Shown here in pieces: positions 42,077 to 50,824 of a DNA stretch of 64,000 nucleotides. This DNA comes from Endozoicomonas sp. NE40 (GTDB lineage: Bacteria; Pseudomonadota; Gammaproteobacteria; Pseudomonadales; Endozoicomonadaceae). The stretch spans positions 3,453,501 through 3,517,500 of the forward strand of contig NZ_JBEWTB010000002.1 in NCBI RefSeq assembly GCF_040549045.1, in the 5' to 3' direction. How positions within the stretch are numbered: the first letter of the stretch is position 1; the number at the start of each line of letters is the position of its first letter. The notes under the pieces are model-generated. The model was not told the origin of the DNA. It was given only the letters and a program-made list of their open reading frames with translations, and searched no databases. A program made the translations under genes and the position numbers.

Positions 42077-42784
42077 TTACAAGTATAAGGGTTTGTCCAC
42101 AAAATCAATTTCCCCCAGGCACTTCCAGCTGAACTTATCATCAATGTATCCATAAAGTGTCCATGGCATAACAGTTCGTGCATCAACAGCAAGCATATCG
42201 GCACTCTGGTTAATGCCAAAAACAGCCTGATAGCAGGAAACCACAAACATACTGCAATACATTCCGCCTTTGGATCTCAGCTCAGGGGGAATTATATTTT
42301 GCACCTTATACCATTCAAGCTTGTTAACGTAGTCTATCGCCTTTTTGCCGAAAGAAGCTGATCTGAATATCGCAGAGTGTGACTTAAAGTAACTAAAGGT
42401 GTGGGGTACAGATACGACAGGAAGAAAACTGTCAACGGAAGCGGCATTACCTGATGTTTTTTTTTCTGTCAGTTTTACATTTTCGTTTGCAATGCACCAC
42501 ATTCTTGCCAGTTGAGAGGCTTCGGCAGCAAAATGAAGGTCCTGATCGAACCTCAAACGGTAAACGAGGTATTTTAAACCTCTGTATTCAAAATCCCTTA
42601 TTTTAATGGCATTAAATACCAGCCCCCTCTCTGTTATATGGGATACCCATGGACAAGTACCCACATGACTGACAATAGCTACATGTGTAACCGCGTATGG
42701 CTTATCACCCGATGCAGGAAGAACCGACCTTTTTCTATTAAAATAAAAAAGAATATCACCCAGCTCTAATTCATCCAGCTTCAT
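42077..42784 (-). CDS. Second permuted NlpC/P60 papain-like protein
   Basis: 235 residues. LELGDILFYF near the N-terminus, His34 in AVTHVAIVSH and Cys177 in GMYCSMFVVSCYQ mark a permuted papain/YiiX-type fold, as in the protein at 20000-20773. Sequence outside the motifs differs, so it is a distant relative and not a recent copy. The gene is AT-rich and inserted between erpA and anmK in an otherwise conserved block, both signs of transfer. No signal peptide is seen. The substrate is unknown; effector or lipid/amide hydrolase roles are possible. Confidence 0.68.
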   Translation of the reverse strand: MKLDELELGDILFYFNRKRSVLPASGDKPYAVTHVAIVSHVGTCPWVSHITERGLVFNAIKIRDFEYRGLKYLVYRLRFDQDLHFAAEASQLARMWCIANENVKLTEKKTSGNAASVDSFLPVVSVPHTFSYFKSHSAIFRSASFGKKAIDYVNKLEWYKVQNIIPPELRSKGGMYCSMFVVSCYQAVFGINQSADMLAVDARTVMPWTLYGYIDDKFSWKCLGEIDFVDKPLYL

Positions 42785-42954
42785 GATATGACCCAGCTAA
42801 AATTAAACTTATAGTTGCTCGACTACCAATTATTTTAGTCGATGACTTGTCAGTTTATCTGCTGTATTACTGGTGCATTGTAGTGGTTCATTGTCGTATT
42901 AAGCAGTTCATTGATATAAACATGCATTTATAATATTTTTTCAAAAACAATGCT

Positions 42955-44067
42955 TCAAGCCGGATAGATGGCACCCAATATTCTCGGGCCAGCAGCACCG
43001 GTTACTTCTGGCTGGTTACCGGGCAGACCTTGAAGCGTCTGCCGGGCAAGCCAGGCAAAGGCAACAGCCTCGACCCAGTCGGGGTGAATGCCCAGAGCTT
43101 CTGTTGTTGATACCGAATGATCAGGCAATTGTTGTCGCAAGCGTTGGCTAAGAGCCTGATTATGAGCGCCACCACCACACAGATAAACAGCCCGGGAATC
43201 AGGAGCGAAATGCCTGATGTCGTGGGCAATGGTGTTTGCTGTCAGTTGGCACAATGTGGATTGAACCTGTGCGGGTGAAAGGTGAGGAAACCGTTCAAGC
43301 CTGTTAGCCAGCCATTTCATATTAAACAACTCCCGCCCGGTACTTTTTGGTGGCAGCTGATGAAAATAGGCTTCTTCGAGCAGGTGCTCCAGCAGTGGCT
43401 GGTCAAAGCTGGCAGAATCAGCCCATTTGCCGTTGTTATCAAAGGGCTGTCCTGTATGGCGCAGGCTCCACTGATCCATCAGAATATTCCCCGGACCCGT
43501 ATCAAACCCCCTGACCGGTTGTTCATCCAGAATGGTCAGGTTAGCCATGCCGCCAATATTGACAATGACACTGCGTTCATCAAACTGGCGAAAAACCGAC
43601 TGATGAAACGCCGGAACCAGCGGTGCGCCCTGCCCACCTGCCGCAATATCACGGCGACGGAAGTCTGCGACGACTGTTGTATGGGTCAATTCTGCGATAA
43701 GGCTGGGATCGCCAATTTGTAGTGTGAAATGTTTCTCCGGCCTGTGTCTGATGGTTTGACCATGACTGCCTATGGCTGCAATATTTTCCGGCTTCTGCTG
43801 ACTGGCTTTAAGAAGGGACTGAACGGCTCCGGCACACTCCCGGGCAAACGCTGGCTCGGCTTCAGCAAGCTTTTCGATTTCGTTATCACCCGGAAGGGTG
43901 AGTTCAAGCAATGTCTGCCTCAACTGTTCTGGCAGCGGGTGAGAAAGTGCTGCCAGTACCCGGCAGGATGCACCATCAAATTCCACCAGTACCGCATCTA
44001 CAGCATCAAGGCTGGTGCCGGACATCAAGCCTATAAACAATGGTTTCATAGCGGTGTTTGTCAACAT
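42955..44067 (-). CDS. anmK: Anhydro-N-acetylmuramic acid kinase
   Basis: 370 residues from ATG 44067. ATG 44049 (MKPLFIGLMSGTSLD) aligns better with E. coli AnmK but neither has a clear ribosome site. AnmK cleaves and phosphorylates 1,6-anhydroMurNAc to MurNAc-6-P in cell-wall recycling. Signatures are GLMSGTSLDAVDAVL, IAAIGSHGQTIRHRP, FDTGPGNILMDQW and YLCGGGAHNQALSQRL. It lies directly downstream of the mepM-type peptidase on the same strand, matching the order I recall from Pseudomonas. Confidence 0.95.
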   Translation of the reverse strand: MLTNTAMKPLFIGLMSGTSLDAVDAVLVEFDGASCRVLAALSHPLPEQLRQTLLELTLPGDNEIEKLAEAEPAFARECAGAVQSLLKASQQKPENIAAIGSHGQTIRHRPEKHFTLQIGDPSLIAELTHTTVVADFRRRDIAAGGQGAPLVPAFHQSVFRQFDERSVIVNIGGMANLTILDEQPVRGFDTGPGNILMDQWSLRHTGQPFDNNGKWADSASFDQPLLEHLLEEAYFHQLPPKSTGRELFNMKWLANRLERFPHLSPAQVQSTLCQLTANTIAHDIRHFAPDSRAVYLCGGGAHNQALSQRLRQQLPDHSVSTTEALGIHPDWVEAVAFAWLARQTLQGLPGNQPEVTGAAGPRILGAIYPA

Positions 44068-44098
44068 AGTAGAAAAGTCTGTTAAGAGATCCGGAGTG

Positions 44099-45586
44099 TC
44101 ACTGAGAGGCAAGCATTGTTCCCTGATAAGCCTTCTGATGCTGCTCCAGCTGCGCCAGGATACCGACCTTGTGTTGTTTAAAACGAGCCATTTCCGCTTT
44201 TGGAACAGGTTTGGCATCAGGGAATTTTACCGTTACAGGGTTTCTGTGTTCTCCATTGACACGGAATTCATAATGAAGATGAGGCCCTGTAGCCCAGCCC
44301 GTGGAGCCGACATAACCGATAATGTCCCCCTGATTCACCCTGGAGCCTTTTTTAAAGCGTTTATTCAACCGGCTCTGGTGGGCATAAACGGTGACAATGT
44401 TATTGGGATGTTCAATAAACACTACGTTGCCGAAACCGTTCTGCCAGCCTGAAAACTGTATTCTGCCATCGCCCGCTGCTTTTATCGGTGTTCCGGCTGG
44501 AGCGGCATAGTCAACACCCCGGTGAGGGCGTTTGGTTTTGAAAATAGGGTGCAGGCGATTTGGATTAAACCGGGAACTGATACGAGTGAATTCAACAGGG
44601 GTACGCAGAAAAGCTTTTCTCATGCTTTTGCCGTCTGGCGTGTAATAACTGCTTCTGCCCTTGCTGTCGGTGTAACGAATGGCTGTATAGCTTTTGCCTT
44701 TATTGACAAAGGTGGCAGCAAGGATGTTGCCGTTGCCCAGTTTTTCATCATCCTTCCCATCCTTAAGAAGGAAGCGTTCTTCATAGACGACATTAAAGCG
44801 GTCGCCTTCACGAATATCCAGGGCAAAGTCGATGTCCCAGCCGAAAATGCCTGCCAGCTCCATGGTGAGCCGGTCGGTCAGCCCTGCTTTCTGGCTGGCA
44901 AGAAACAGTGAGTCGTTGATTTTTCCTTCCACATAGGCGGTTCGAACCTGTGGCTCAAATACGATTTTTTCAGCAATATAGCCGTTATCTGTCTTCTGAA
45001 ACAGAAGATGGTTCAGCCGGTCACGGACATAGCGGAACTGGGTTAACTCGTTCTTCGAATTGATTCTGAAATTCAGTGTTTGTCCTGGACGGATATCTGC
45101 GAGTAGTCTTCCATAGTTTGGGGTTTTGCTGATGTCATAGACGACCCTGGCTCCCAGGCCCTGCTTTGCAAACAGGCTGGAAAGGTTATCGCCGCTTTCG
45201 ACCACCAGACTTTGCCACCTGCCCAGTGTCGCCAGTTCCCGGGTTTTTCTTTCAGCTTCTTCCCTGGCGCGGCGTGTAGCCTCTGAATCAGTTCTGAGTG
45301 TTTCCACAAGCATTGGCTGAGCTGGCTGTGTTATTTCAAGCAGCTCTTTTCCGGGGGACTCTTCTGAAAGCGACTTGTGTTTGAGAGGGCCGGGCTTTAA
45401 TCCATCAATTTTCAATGGAATACGGGTTTTATTGGCTTCAACGTCTGTAGAAGGCACTAAACCAATTAATAAGAGCACAACAATCGTTACACCTGTAACC
45501 AGCATCAGGTGTCGTCTGGGGAAATAGGGCAGGCGACCGTTTTGACGGCGAACACGGGTTGCACCTGTTAAAACAACCTTTGTCAT
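44099..45586 (-). CDS. M23 family peptidoglycan DD-endopeptidase (MepM-like)
   Basis: 495 residues. A membrane anchor (about 30-45) is followed by a coiled, charged linker, an OapA/LysM-type region (LVVESGDNLSSLFAKQGLG, about 130-148), a second linker domain and the M23 catalytic domain (about 355-450). Zn ligands are seen in RPHRGVDYAAPAGTP and TGPHLHYEFRVNG. It cuts peptide crosslinks so the sacculus can expand. The gene is co-directed with anmK (31 bases) and divergent from tyrS. The name mepM is by analogy to the E. coli family. Confidence 0.93.
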   Translation of the reverse strand: MTKVVLTGATRVRRQNGRLPYFPRRHLMLVTGVTIVVLLLIGLVPSTDVEANKTRIPLKIDGLKPGPLKHKSLSEESPGKELLEITQPAQPMLVETLRTDSEATRRAREEAERKTRELATLGRWQSLVVESGDNLSSLFAKQGLGARVVYDISKTPNYGRLLADIRPGQTLNFRINSKNELTQFRYVRDRLNHLLFQKTDNGYIAEKIVFEPQVRTAYVEGKINDSLFLASQKAGLTDRLTMELAGIFGWDIDFALDIREGDRFNVVYEERFLLKDGKDDEKLGNGNILAATFVNKGKSYTAIRYTDSKGRSSYYTPDGKSMRKAFLRTPVEFTRISSRFNPNRLHPIFKTKRPHRGVDYAAPAGTPIKAAGDGRIQFSGWQNGFGNVVFIEHPNNIVTVYAHQSRLNKRFKKGSRVNQGDIIGYVGSTGWATGPHLHYEFRVNGEHRNPVTVKFPDAKPVPKAEMARFKQHKVGILAQLEQHQKAYQGTMLASQ

Positions 45587-45739
45587 TTTGATCTGTAACT
45601 TTTGATCCGTAACAAGAGTAATTTTATTGCAATATAAGCAAATTATAACGTTAAAAACTACCTGATGGGTTGATATATAGCTATAAGCGATTTGAAAAAA
45701 GGTCAGCTGAGGCTACCTTTGCAGTTCTGGTGCTTGTTT

Positions 45740-45775
45740 TCAGAAGCTCAACGGGTTGTCTTCTGAGCCCTTTTT
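45740..45775 (+). promoter_or_regulatory. Hairpin with T-run in the tyrS leader (possible attenuator)
   Basis: TCAGAAG and CTTCTGA form a 7-bp stem with a 13-nt loop, followed by GCCC and TTTTT, about 100 bases before the tyrS ATG. It resembles a premature terminator. The stem is short and control is unproven. Confidence 0.4.
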
Positions 45776-45873
45776 GTATGGAAAAATACTATACAGCTTT
45801 GTTCTTGAGCAGTTTTTCATGTATTTTGTGCGATCCAATTTTTTATCAAGACCCGCATGTGCAGGAAACACTA

Positions 45874-47181
45874 ATGTCTGAGAATCAAAACCCACTGCTG
45901 AAAGATCTGCAGGCCCGCCAGCTCATCGCGCAGACCACTGCCGTCGAGGAACTGGACGCTCATCTGAGCGAACAGCCTCGGGTTCTTTATTGCGGCTTTG
46001 ATCCGACGGCAGACAGTCTGCATCTGGGCCATCTGGTGCCTCTGCTGGTACTGAAGCGTTTCCAGATGGCAGGTCATAAGCCTATTGCCCTGGTAGGCGG
46101 TGCAACAGGCTTGATTGGTGATCCAAGTTTCAAGGCTGCCGAACGTCAGCTGAACACGCCAGACGTCGTTGCTGGCTGGGTCGACAAAATCAAAGGTCAG
46201 GTCAGTCAGTTTATTGACTTTGATTGCGGTGAAAACTCTGCAATGGTGGTGAATAACCTGGATTGGACTGGCGAGATGACTGCGCTGGACTTCCTGCGTG
46301 ATATTGGCAAGCACTTCTCTGTCAATGCCATGATTAACAAAGAGTCTGTTCAGCAGCGTCTGAACCGTGAAGGGGCAGGTATCTCCTTTACTGAATTTTC
46401 CTACGCCCTGCTGCAGGGAATGGACTTTGCCGAACTGAACAGGCGTTACGACTGCACGATGCAGATTGGGGGCAGTGACCAGTGGGGCAACATCGTTGGT
46501 GGTATCGATCTGGCCCGTCGTATGAATCAGGCGCGGGCTTTTGGCCTCACAGTGCCGCTGATTACCAAGTCTGATGGCACCAAGTTTGGTAAGACTGAGG
46601 GCGGAGCGGTATGGCTGGACTCTTCTAAAACGTCCCAGTACGCGTTTTACCAGTTCTGGATGAACACTGCGGACGCTGACGTATACCGCTTTATGAGCTT
46701 CTTCACCTTCCTGAGTCAGGAAGAGATTGATGGTATTAAGAAAGCCGATGAAGAGCGTGAAGGTCGCCCTGAAGCTCAGCGCATTCTGGCTCGTGAAGTG
46801 ACTCGCCTGGTGCATGGCGAAGAAGGCCTGCAGGCTGCAGAGCGTATTACGGAGTCCCTGTTCTCTGGTGATATCTCCAATCTGTCTGAAACCGATCTGG
46901 AACAGCTGAAGCAGGATGGCCTGCCAAGTGCAACCATTCAGCTGGACGAGCTGGAAGGTCAGGCAATGACCCAGCTGTTTGCTGAAGTTGGCATGGTAAA
47001 ATCAGGCAAGCAGGTAAAAGATGCCCTGGGTCGTAATGCCGTATTCTTTAACGGTGAAGCCCGTGGTGCCGCTGACAACATGAACCTGACTGAATGCTTT
47101 GCAAAAGATAATGCTCTGTTTGGTCGTTTCTTCCTGGTTAAGCTGGGTAAGAAAAACCATTTCCTGTTTGAAGTGGTATAA
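45874..47181 (+). CDS. tyrS: Tyrosine-tRNA ligase
   Basis: 435 residues from ATG 45874 behind AGGAA; an in-frame upstream start (45670) would add an unrelated leader. It charges tRNA-Tyr. The HIGH-type motif is LHLGHLVPLL and the KMSKS-type motif is KFGKTEGG, both as in the long E. coli TyrS. QIGGSDQWGNIVGGIDL is the tyrosine pocket, and an S4-like RNA domain ends the protein. It closes the conserved block and is divergent from the mepM-type gene, with a long leader. A strong terminator follows. Confidence 0.97.
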   Translation: MSENQNPLLKDLQARQLIAQTTAVEELDAHLSEQPRVLYCGFDPTADSLHLGHLVPLLVLKRFQMAGHKPIALVGGATGLIGDPSFKAAERQLNTPDVVAGWVDKIKGQVSQFIDFDCGENSAMVVNNLDWTGEMTALDFLRDIGKHFSVNAMINKESVQQRLNREGAGISFTEFSYALLQGMDFAELNRRYDCTMQIGGSDQWGNIVGGIDLARRMNQARAFGLTVPLITKSDGTKFGKTEGGAVWLDSSKTSQYAFYQFWMNTADADVYRFMSFFTFLSQEEIDGIKKADEEREGRPEAQRILAREVTRLVHGEEGLQAAERITESLFSGDISNLSETDLEQLKQDGLPSATIQLDELEGQAMTQLFAEVGMVKSGKQVKDALGRNAVFFNGEARGAADNMNLTECFAKDNALFGRFFLVKLGKKNHFLFEVV

Positions 47182-47196
47182 CCTGAAGCTTATTTG

Positions 47197-47240
47197 AAAA
47201 CGCCGCTTTGCCCGTTGGGTAAAGCGGCGTTTTTGTTTTC
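47197..47240 (+). terminator. Terminator after tyrS
   Basis: AAAACGCCGCTTT and AAAGCGGCGTTTT form a 13-bp stem, extended by CCC/GGG around a short loop, followed by TTTT-G-TTTT. It separates tyrS from convergent amrA. Confidence 0.9.
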
Positions 47241-47262
47241 GCTCCGAAGGTTTTGAAAGGTG

Positions 47263-47850
47263 CTACTTCTCTTTAAATTTAAGGCACGAGTAACGGGAAC
47301 ACTTCATATCATCCGGCCAGATATCCAGCGGTATGCCTGCTTTCTGTTTTAGGTGCTGTAAAAACTGTTTCGCAGCAGGAAGCTGTTCCCAGACCTGCGG
47401 TAAAAAGGTAGCCCGGTAGATCGCATTTTCTATCACCAGTCCATCCTGACCGGGAATAAGCTGTTGCAGCAGATCGTCCTCAGAACTGACGCTCATTTCT
47501 GACAAAGGGCTAAGAATTGAGATTTCAACGTCTATCTCGGTAAGTTCCGCCTGGGATACCGGCTGAAAACGTGTATCCCTAAATGCGGCTGCAAAAGCGT
47601 TATAGATAATATCTTCTATTAGCGGGCGTCTGACCTCCAATGACCCAATACAACCTCGCAGGTCGCCCTGTTTCTGCAGTGTTACAAAGGTTGCCCGGTG
47701 CTCATAAAAAACTGGAGGAAAATTACCTTCCGGTGTTTCCGGAGGCAACCCTTGTCGACAGCTGTCGGCTATGGTTTTTCTGGCAAGGCGGAGCAGTTCT
47801 TTTTGTTGAGGTAAGCTCAGTTCCATCGCGGTGAATCCCTGACGTTCCAT
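47263..47850 (-). CDS. amrA: AmmeMemoRadiSam system protein A
   Basis: 195 residues from ATG 47850, which overlaps the amrB stop (TGATG), so the two are translationally coupled; ATG 47826 is an alternative. AMMECR1-family signatures are FVTLQKQGDLRGCIGSLE (about 55-72) and DIIYNAFAAAFRDTRFQPV (about 80-98). Its function is unknown, but it is consistently paired with a Memo-like protein and a radical SAM enzyme, both adjacent here. It is cytoplasmic with no metal motif. Confidence 0.93.
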   Translation of the reverse strand: MERQGFTAMELSLPQQKELLRLARKTIADSCRQGLPPETPEGNFPPVFYEHRATFVTLQKQGDLRGCIGSLEVRRPLIEDIIYNAFAAAFRDTRFQPVSQAELTEIDVEISILSPLSEMSVSSEDDLLQQLIPGQDGLVIENAIYRATFLPQVWEQLPAAKQFLQHLKQKAGIPLDIWPDDMKCSRYSCLKFKEK

Positions 47851-48629
47851 CACTGAATGGCAAAGGCGCCATAACCCACAACCCGTTTTTTATCACCGGC
47901 GGTGTCACCGGAATTGCGAACATCCAGAGTCTGTACTTCCATCCCCCGCCTCTGGGCTACTTTCAGCATGCCATTGATGGGGCAGCAGCCGCAAGCCTGC
48001 CCTCCTGTCAGATCAGTGGTTAACTGTTCTATGGCTTTTACTGTGAGATCATCCCGCCGCTGGGCTTCTTCGTAGGCATGATAATGACTAAGGTCAGAAC
48101 TGATGACGATCAGGGTGTCTTCCTTACCCCACAGAAAATCAATGACTTCTGCCACCACCAGGGCTGAAGCCTGACCAACGACGAGAGGAACCAGACTGAA
48201 ATCCTCAAGACAGGATTGTAAAAACGGGAGCTGTACTTCAAGGCTGTGTTCTCTGGCGTGGGCCAGGGGAAGCGTCTGCACCTGACTGAACCGGCTGAGT
48301 GCTGCCATGGCAGGGCCGTCCAGATGAATGCTGCCCAGCGGTGTTATGAAATGATCGGCATCCGGCAGTGCCAGACCTTCGAAGGCTACCTGATGGGAAG
48401 GCCCCAGCAGTACCACCCGGCGAATGTTATTACGGAAGGGTTCCAGCAACTGGTAAGCACTGGCTGCCACCGGCCCGGAATAGATATAACCTGCATGGGG
48501 AACAATCAATGCCTTGGGAGAAAGGTCTCGCTGTTCAGCTTCATGAAGCATATTCGAAACGACCTTCTGAAGTATGGCAGGGTCATCAGGGTAGAAGGTT
48601 CCGGCCACGGCAGGTTGGCGAGCAGTCAT
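47850..48629 (-). CDS. amrB: AmmeMemoRadiSam system protein B (Memo-like)
   Basis: 259 residues, normal size. The family is related to extradiol dioxygenases and human Memo1. Signatures are RQPAVAGTFYPDDP at the start, VPHAGYIYSGPVAASAY (about 43-59), VLLGPSHQVAFEGLALP and VISSDLSHYHAYEEA with metal-type His. GGGGGA precedes the ATG. It is the middle member of the trio, divergent from amrS with a 270-bp gap holding an FNR-like site. Confidence 0.94.
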   Translation of the reverse strand: MTARQPAVAGTFYPDDPAILQKVVSNMLHEAEQRDLSPKALIVPHAGYIYSGPVAASAYQLLEPFRNNIRRVVLLGPSHQVAFEGLALPDADHFITPLGSIHLDGPAMAALSRFSQVQTLPLAHAREHSLEVQLPFLQSCLEDFSLVPLVVGQASALVVAEVIDFLWGKEDTLIVISSDLSHYHAYEEAQRRDDLTVKAIEQLTTDLTGGQACGCCPINGMLKVAQRRGMEVQTLDVRNSGDTAGDKKRVVGYGAFAIQ

Positions 48630-48783
48630 TGAGTCATCCCCCGGAGAAATAAGCCCTATAATTATAGCCAGCGTTTTTGCATTTCTTTGACAGAATGGAC
48701 TGTTTGATTTTGAGTGACATGAAAAACAGATTATCCCTGTTTAACGCAGGGCTCGAGTCATTTATCAGGAAGTCGGCTAATCG

Positions 48784-48797
48784 TTGAGCTGGATCAA
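48784..48797 (+). promoter_or_regulatory. FNR/Anr-like box between amrB and amrS
   Basis: TTGAGCTGGATCAA differs from the consensus TTGAT-N4-ATCAA at one position. It lies 103 bp before the amrS ATG and 155 bp before that of amrB. TTGACA at 48832 could be a -35 element for amrS, with GATAAT-like sequence after it but at poor spacing. Confidence 0.5.
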
Positions 48798-48899
48798 ATT
48801 GTACCAGTACAGTCCTTTTCAGAGTGATGTTTTGACAATAGTGTGTAATGAGAGTATGTAGATAATTTGGACAGCGTTGAATAAGTAGGGAGGGGGACT

Positions 48900-49994
48900 A
48901 TGAGTCAGAATACTGTCCGGCATCCTCCTGAGTACTGGCCAACTCAGTGGTGGCACTTACTTGACGATAGTCGTATTCAATGTGATGTTTGCCCCCGGGC
49001 CTGTAAATTGAGAGAAGGGCAGCAGGGGCTTTGTTTTGTCAGAGCCCGTCATAATGATCAGATTGTACTGACCAGCTATGGCCGCTCCAGCGGCTTCTGT
49101 ATCGACCCTATTGAAAAAAAACCGTTAAATCATTTCCTGCCGGGAACGCCTGTACTCTCTTTTGGAACCGCCGGCTGCAATCTTGCCTGCAAGTTCTGCC
49201 AGAACTGGGATATGAGCAAATCAAGAGAGATGGATACACTTGCTGATCAGGCTATGCCTGAGTCTCTTGCCCAGGCTGCATTGCAGTCCGGGTGTCGCAG
49301 CATGGCATTTACCTATAACGATCCGGTCATTTTTATGGAGTATGCAATAGACGTTGCCCAGGCCGGGCATGAACTGGACATTAAATCGGTGGCGGTCAGT
49401 GCCGGGTATATCTGTGAAAAGCCCCGCGAGCAGTTTTACCGATATATTGATGCGGCGAATATTGACCTGAAAGCTTTCACTGAATCGTTTTATAAAAAAA
49501 TCTGTGGTGGATCACTACAGCCGGTTCTGGAAACTCTGGTCTATTTGAAGCAGGAGACCAGTGTCTGGTTTGAGATTACAACGTTGCTGATTCCCGGAGA
49601 AAATGATTCGGACGACGAGTTGCATACCATGTCTTCCTGGATTGTGGATAACCTGGGAACAGATATTCCGCTTCATTTCACCGCTTTTCACCCTGACTGG
49701 AAAATGATGGATCATGCTCATACGCCGGGCAGCACACTCTCCCGAGCCAGAGATATCGCCCTGTCCTATGGGTTGAAATACGTTTATACCGGTAATGTCC
49801 ATGACCGTGAGGGCGGTAGCACCTGGTGCCATCAGTGTGGAACCCTGCTGATTGAGCGTGACTGGTATCAGCTGGGAGCCTGGAATATTCACCAGGGGGC
49901 CTGCCAGCAGTGCGGGACACCTGTTGCCGGTGTGTTTGAACAGGCTCCCGGAAACTGGGGGCGAAAACGCATTCCCGTGAAGATGATGAACTGA
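48900..49994 (+). CDS. amrS: AmmeMemoRadiSam system radical SAM enzyme
   Basis: 364 residues. The CNLACKFC motif at 93-100 (CxxxCxxC) binds the 4Fe-4S cluster that cleaves SAM. The N-terminus has a second set of Cys (C28, C31, C35, C45; CDVCPRACKLREGQQGLC), typical of this pyruvate-formate-lyase-activase-like group. Later HQCGTLLIERDWYQLGAWNI and CQQCGTPVAG form a C-terminal zinc-ribbon-like tail. It completes the amrABS trio and is oriented away from amrB. The shared substrate is unknown. AGGGAGG precedes the ATG. Confidence 0.94.
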   Translation: MSQNTVRHPPEYWPTQWWHLLDDSRIQCDVCPRACKLREGQQGLCFVRARHNDQIVLTSYGRSSGFCIDPIEKKPLNHFLPGTPVLSFGTAGCNLACKFCQNWDMSKSREMDTLADQAMPESLAQAALQSGCRSMAFTYNDPVIFMEYAIDVAQAGHELDIKSVAVSAGYICEKPREQFYRYIDAANIDLKAFTESFYKKICGGSLQPVLETLVYLKQETSVWFEITTLLIPGENDSDDELHTMSSWIVDNLGTDIPLHFTAFHPDWKMMDHAHTPGSTLSRARDIALSYGLKYVYTGNVHDREGGSTWCHQCGTLLIERDWYQLGAWNIHQGACQQCGTPVAGVFEQAPGNWGRKRIPVKMMN

Positions 49995-50003
49995 TTTATT
50001 TAT

Positions 50004-50573
50004 TCATTTCAGCGGGTTCAGGTTGCCAACAGGCAGGACCTCCTCACCAAACTGCTCGTTGATTACTTCAGCCATTGCCAGATAAACGGCACTGGCACCA
50101 CAAATTATGCCTTCCCAGCCAGTGTTCCAATTTGTTCTGAGCCAGTGAAGTCTCTGGCAGCAAGAAGAATAAACAGTAATGCCAGGGAGGCAAAAACAAA
50201 TTGTAAGGATTTGTTCACTTTTGGCGTGGCGAAAAACATAAACAGGGTGAGCAGCCCCCATGAGAGCAGATACCAGCCCATATAGACGTCAGGTGTTTCA
50301 GTCGCAATACCGAATTCAGGCAACAGCAGTAATAACACAAAGCTGACCCAGAACAGGCCATAAGAGGTGAATGCAGCGACACCAAACGTGTTGCCTTTTC
50401 TGAACTCCATCATTCCCGCAATAATCTGGGCAAAGCCGCCATACACCAGCTCCATGGCAAGGATCATGGCACAAGAAGCCTGCATTGTGAATGTTTAACA
50501 GGATGGTGGTCATACCAAACCCCATTAACCCCAAAGGCGCAGGATTTGCCAAAGTATTGGGCTGATTGCTCAT
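50004..50573 (-). pseudogene. satP: Acetate/succinate permease SatP (YaaH, GPR1 family), broken by two deletions
   Basis: Three frames together make one SatP protein. Frame 1 (ATG 50573) has NPAPLGLMGFGMTTILLNIHNAGF. It is lost near 50490, where AMILAMELVYGGFAQIIAGMMEF continues in another frame, consistent with about 8 missing bases. Near 50115 a second break, which looks like loss of one GGCT from a repeated GGCTGGCTGG, returns to frame 1 for WEGIICGASAVYLAMAEVINEQFG up to TGA 50004. Frame 1 alone meets a stop before the second break, so the protein cannot be made. The deletions are not in homopolymers, so real decay is more likely than sequencing error. SatP imports acetate with H+. Confidence 0.85.
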
Positions 50574-50824
50574 GGTTTTACCACTCTTTTAAGTGTCGTG
50601 TTGTAACAGGCAGAGCATAGATAACCCTCAAACTGACTGTTGAATTAATTTTGAATAACAGTACTGGAAGACAGAAGAAAACTCTGAACTATCGAAATGA
50701 GAAACCTTCGGCTACTTTTTCTTCAACTATTTTTTCTTCGACTACCTTTGCATGGGGTGTAGCAGTTGCCTTACAGATGGCTGTTCACCAACGCTTTCAC
50801 AAATAAAAGTATTCGGGAGTTGTC

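Noticed and set aside
45871..46815. A 314-codon minus-strand frame opposite tyrS
   Set aside because: Shadow of the certain tyrS gene.
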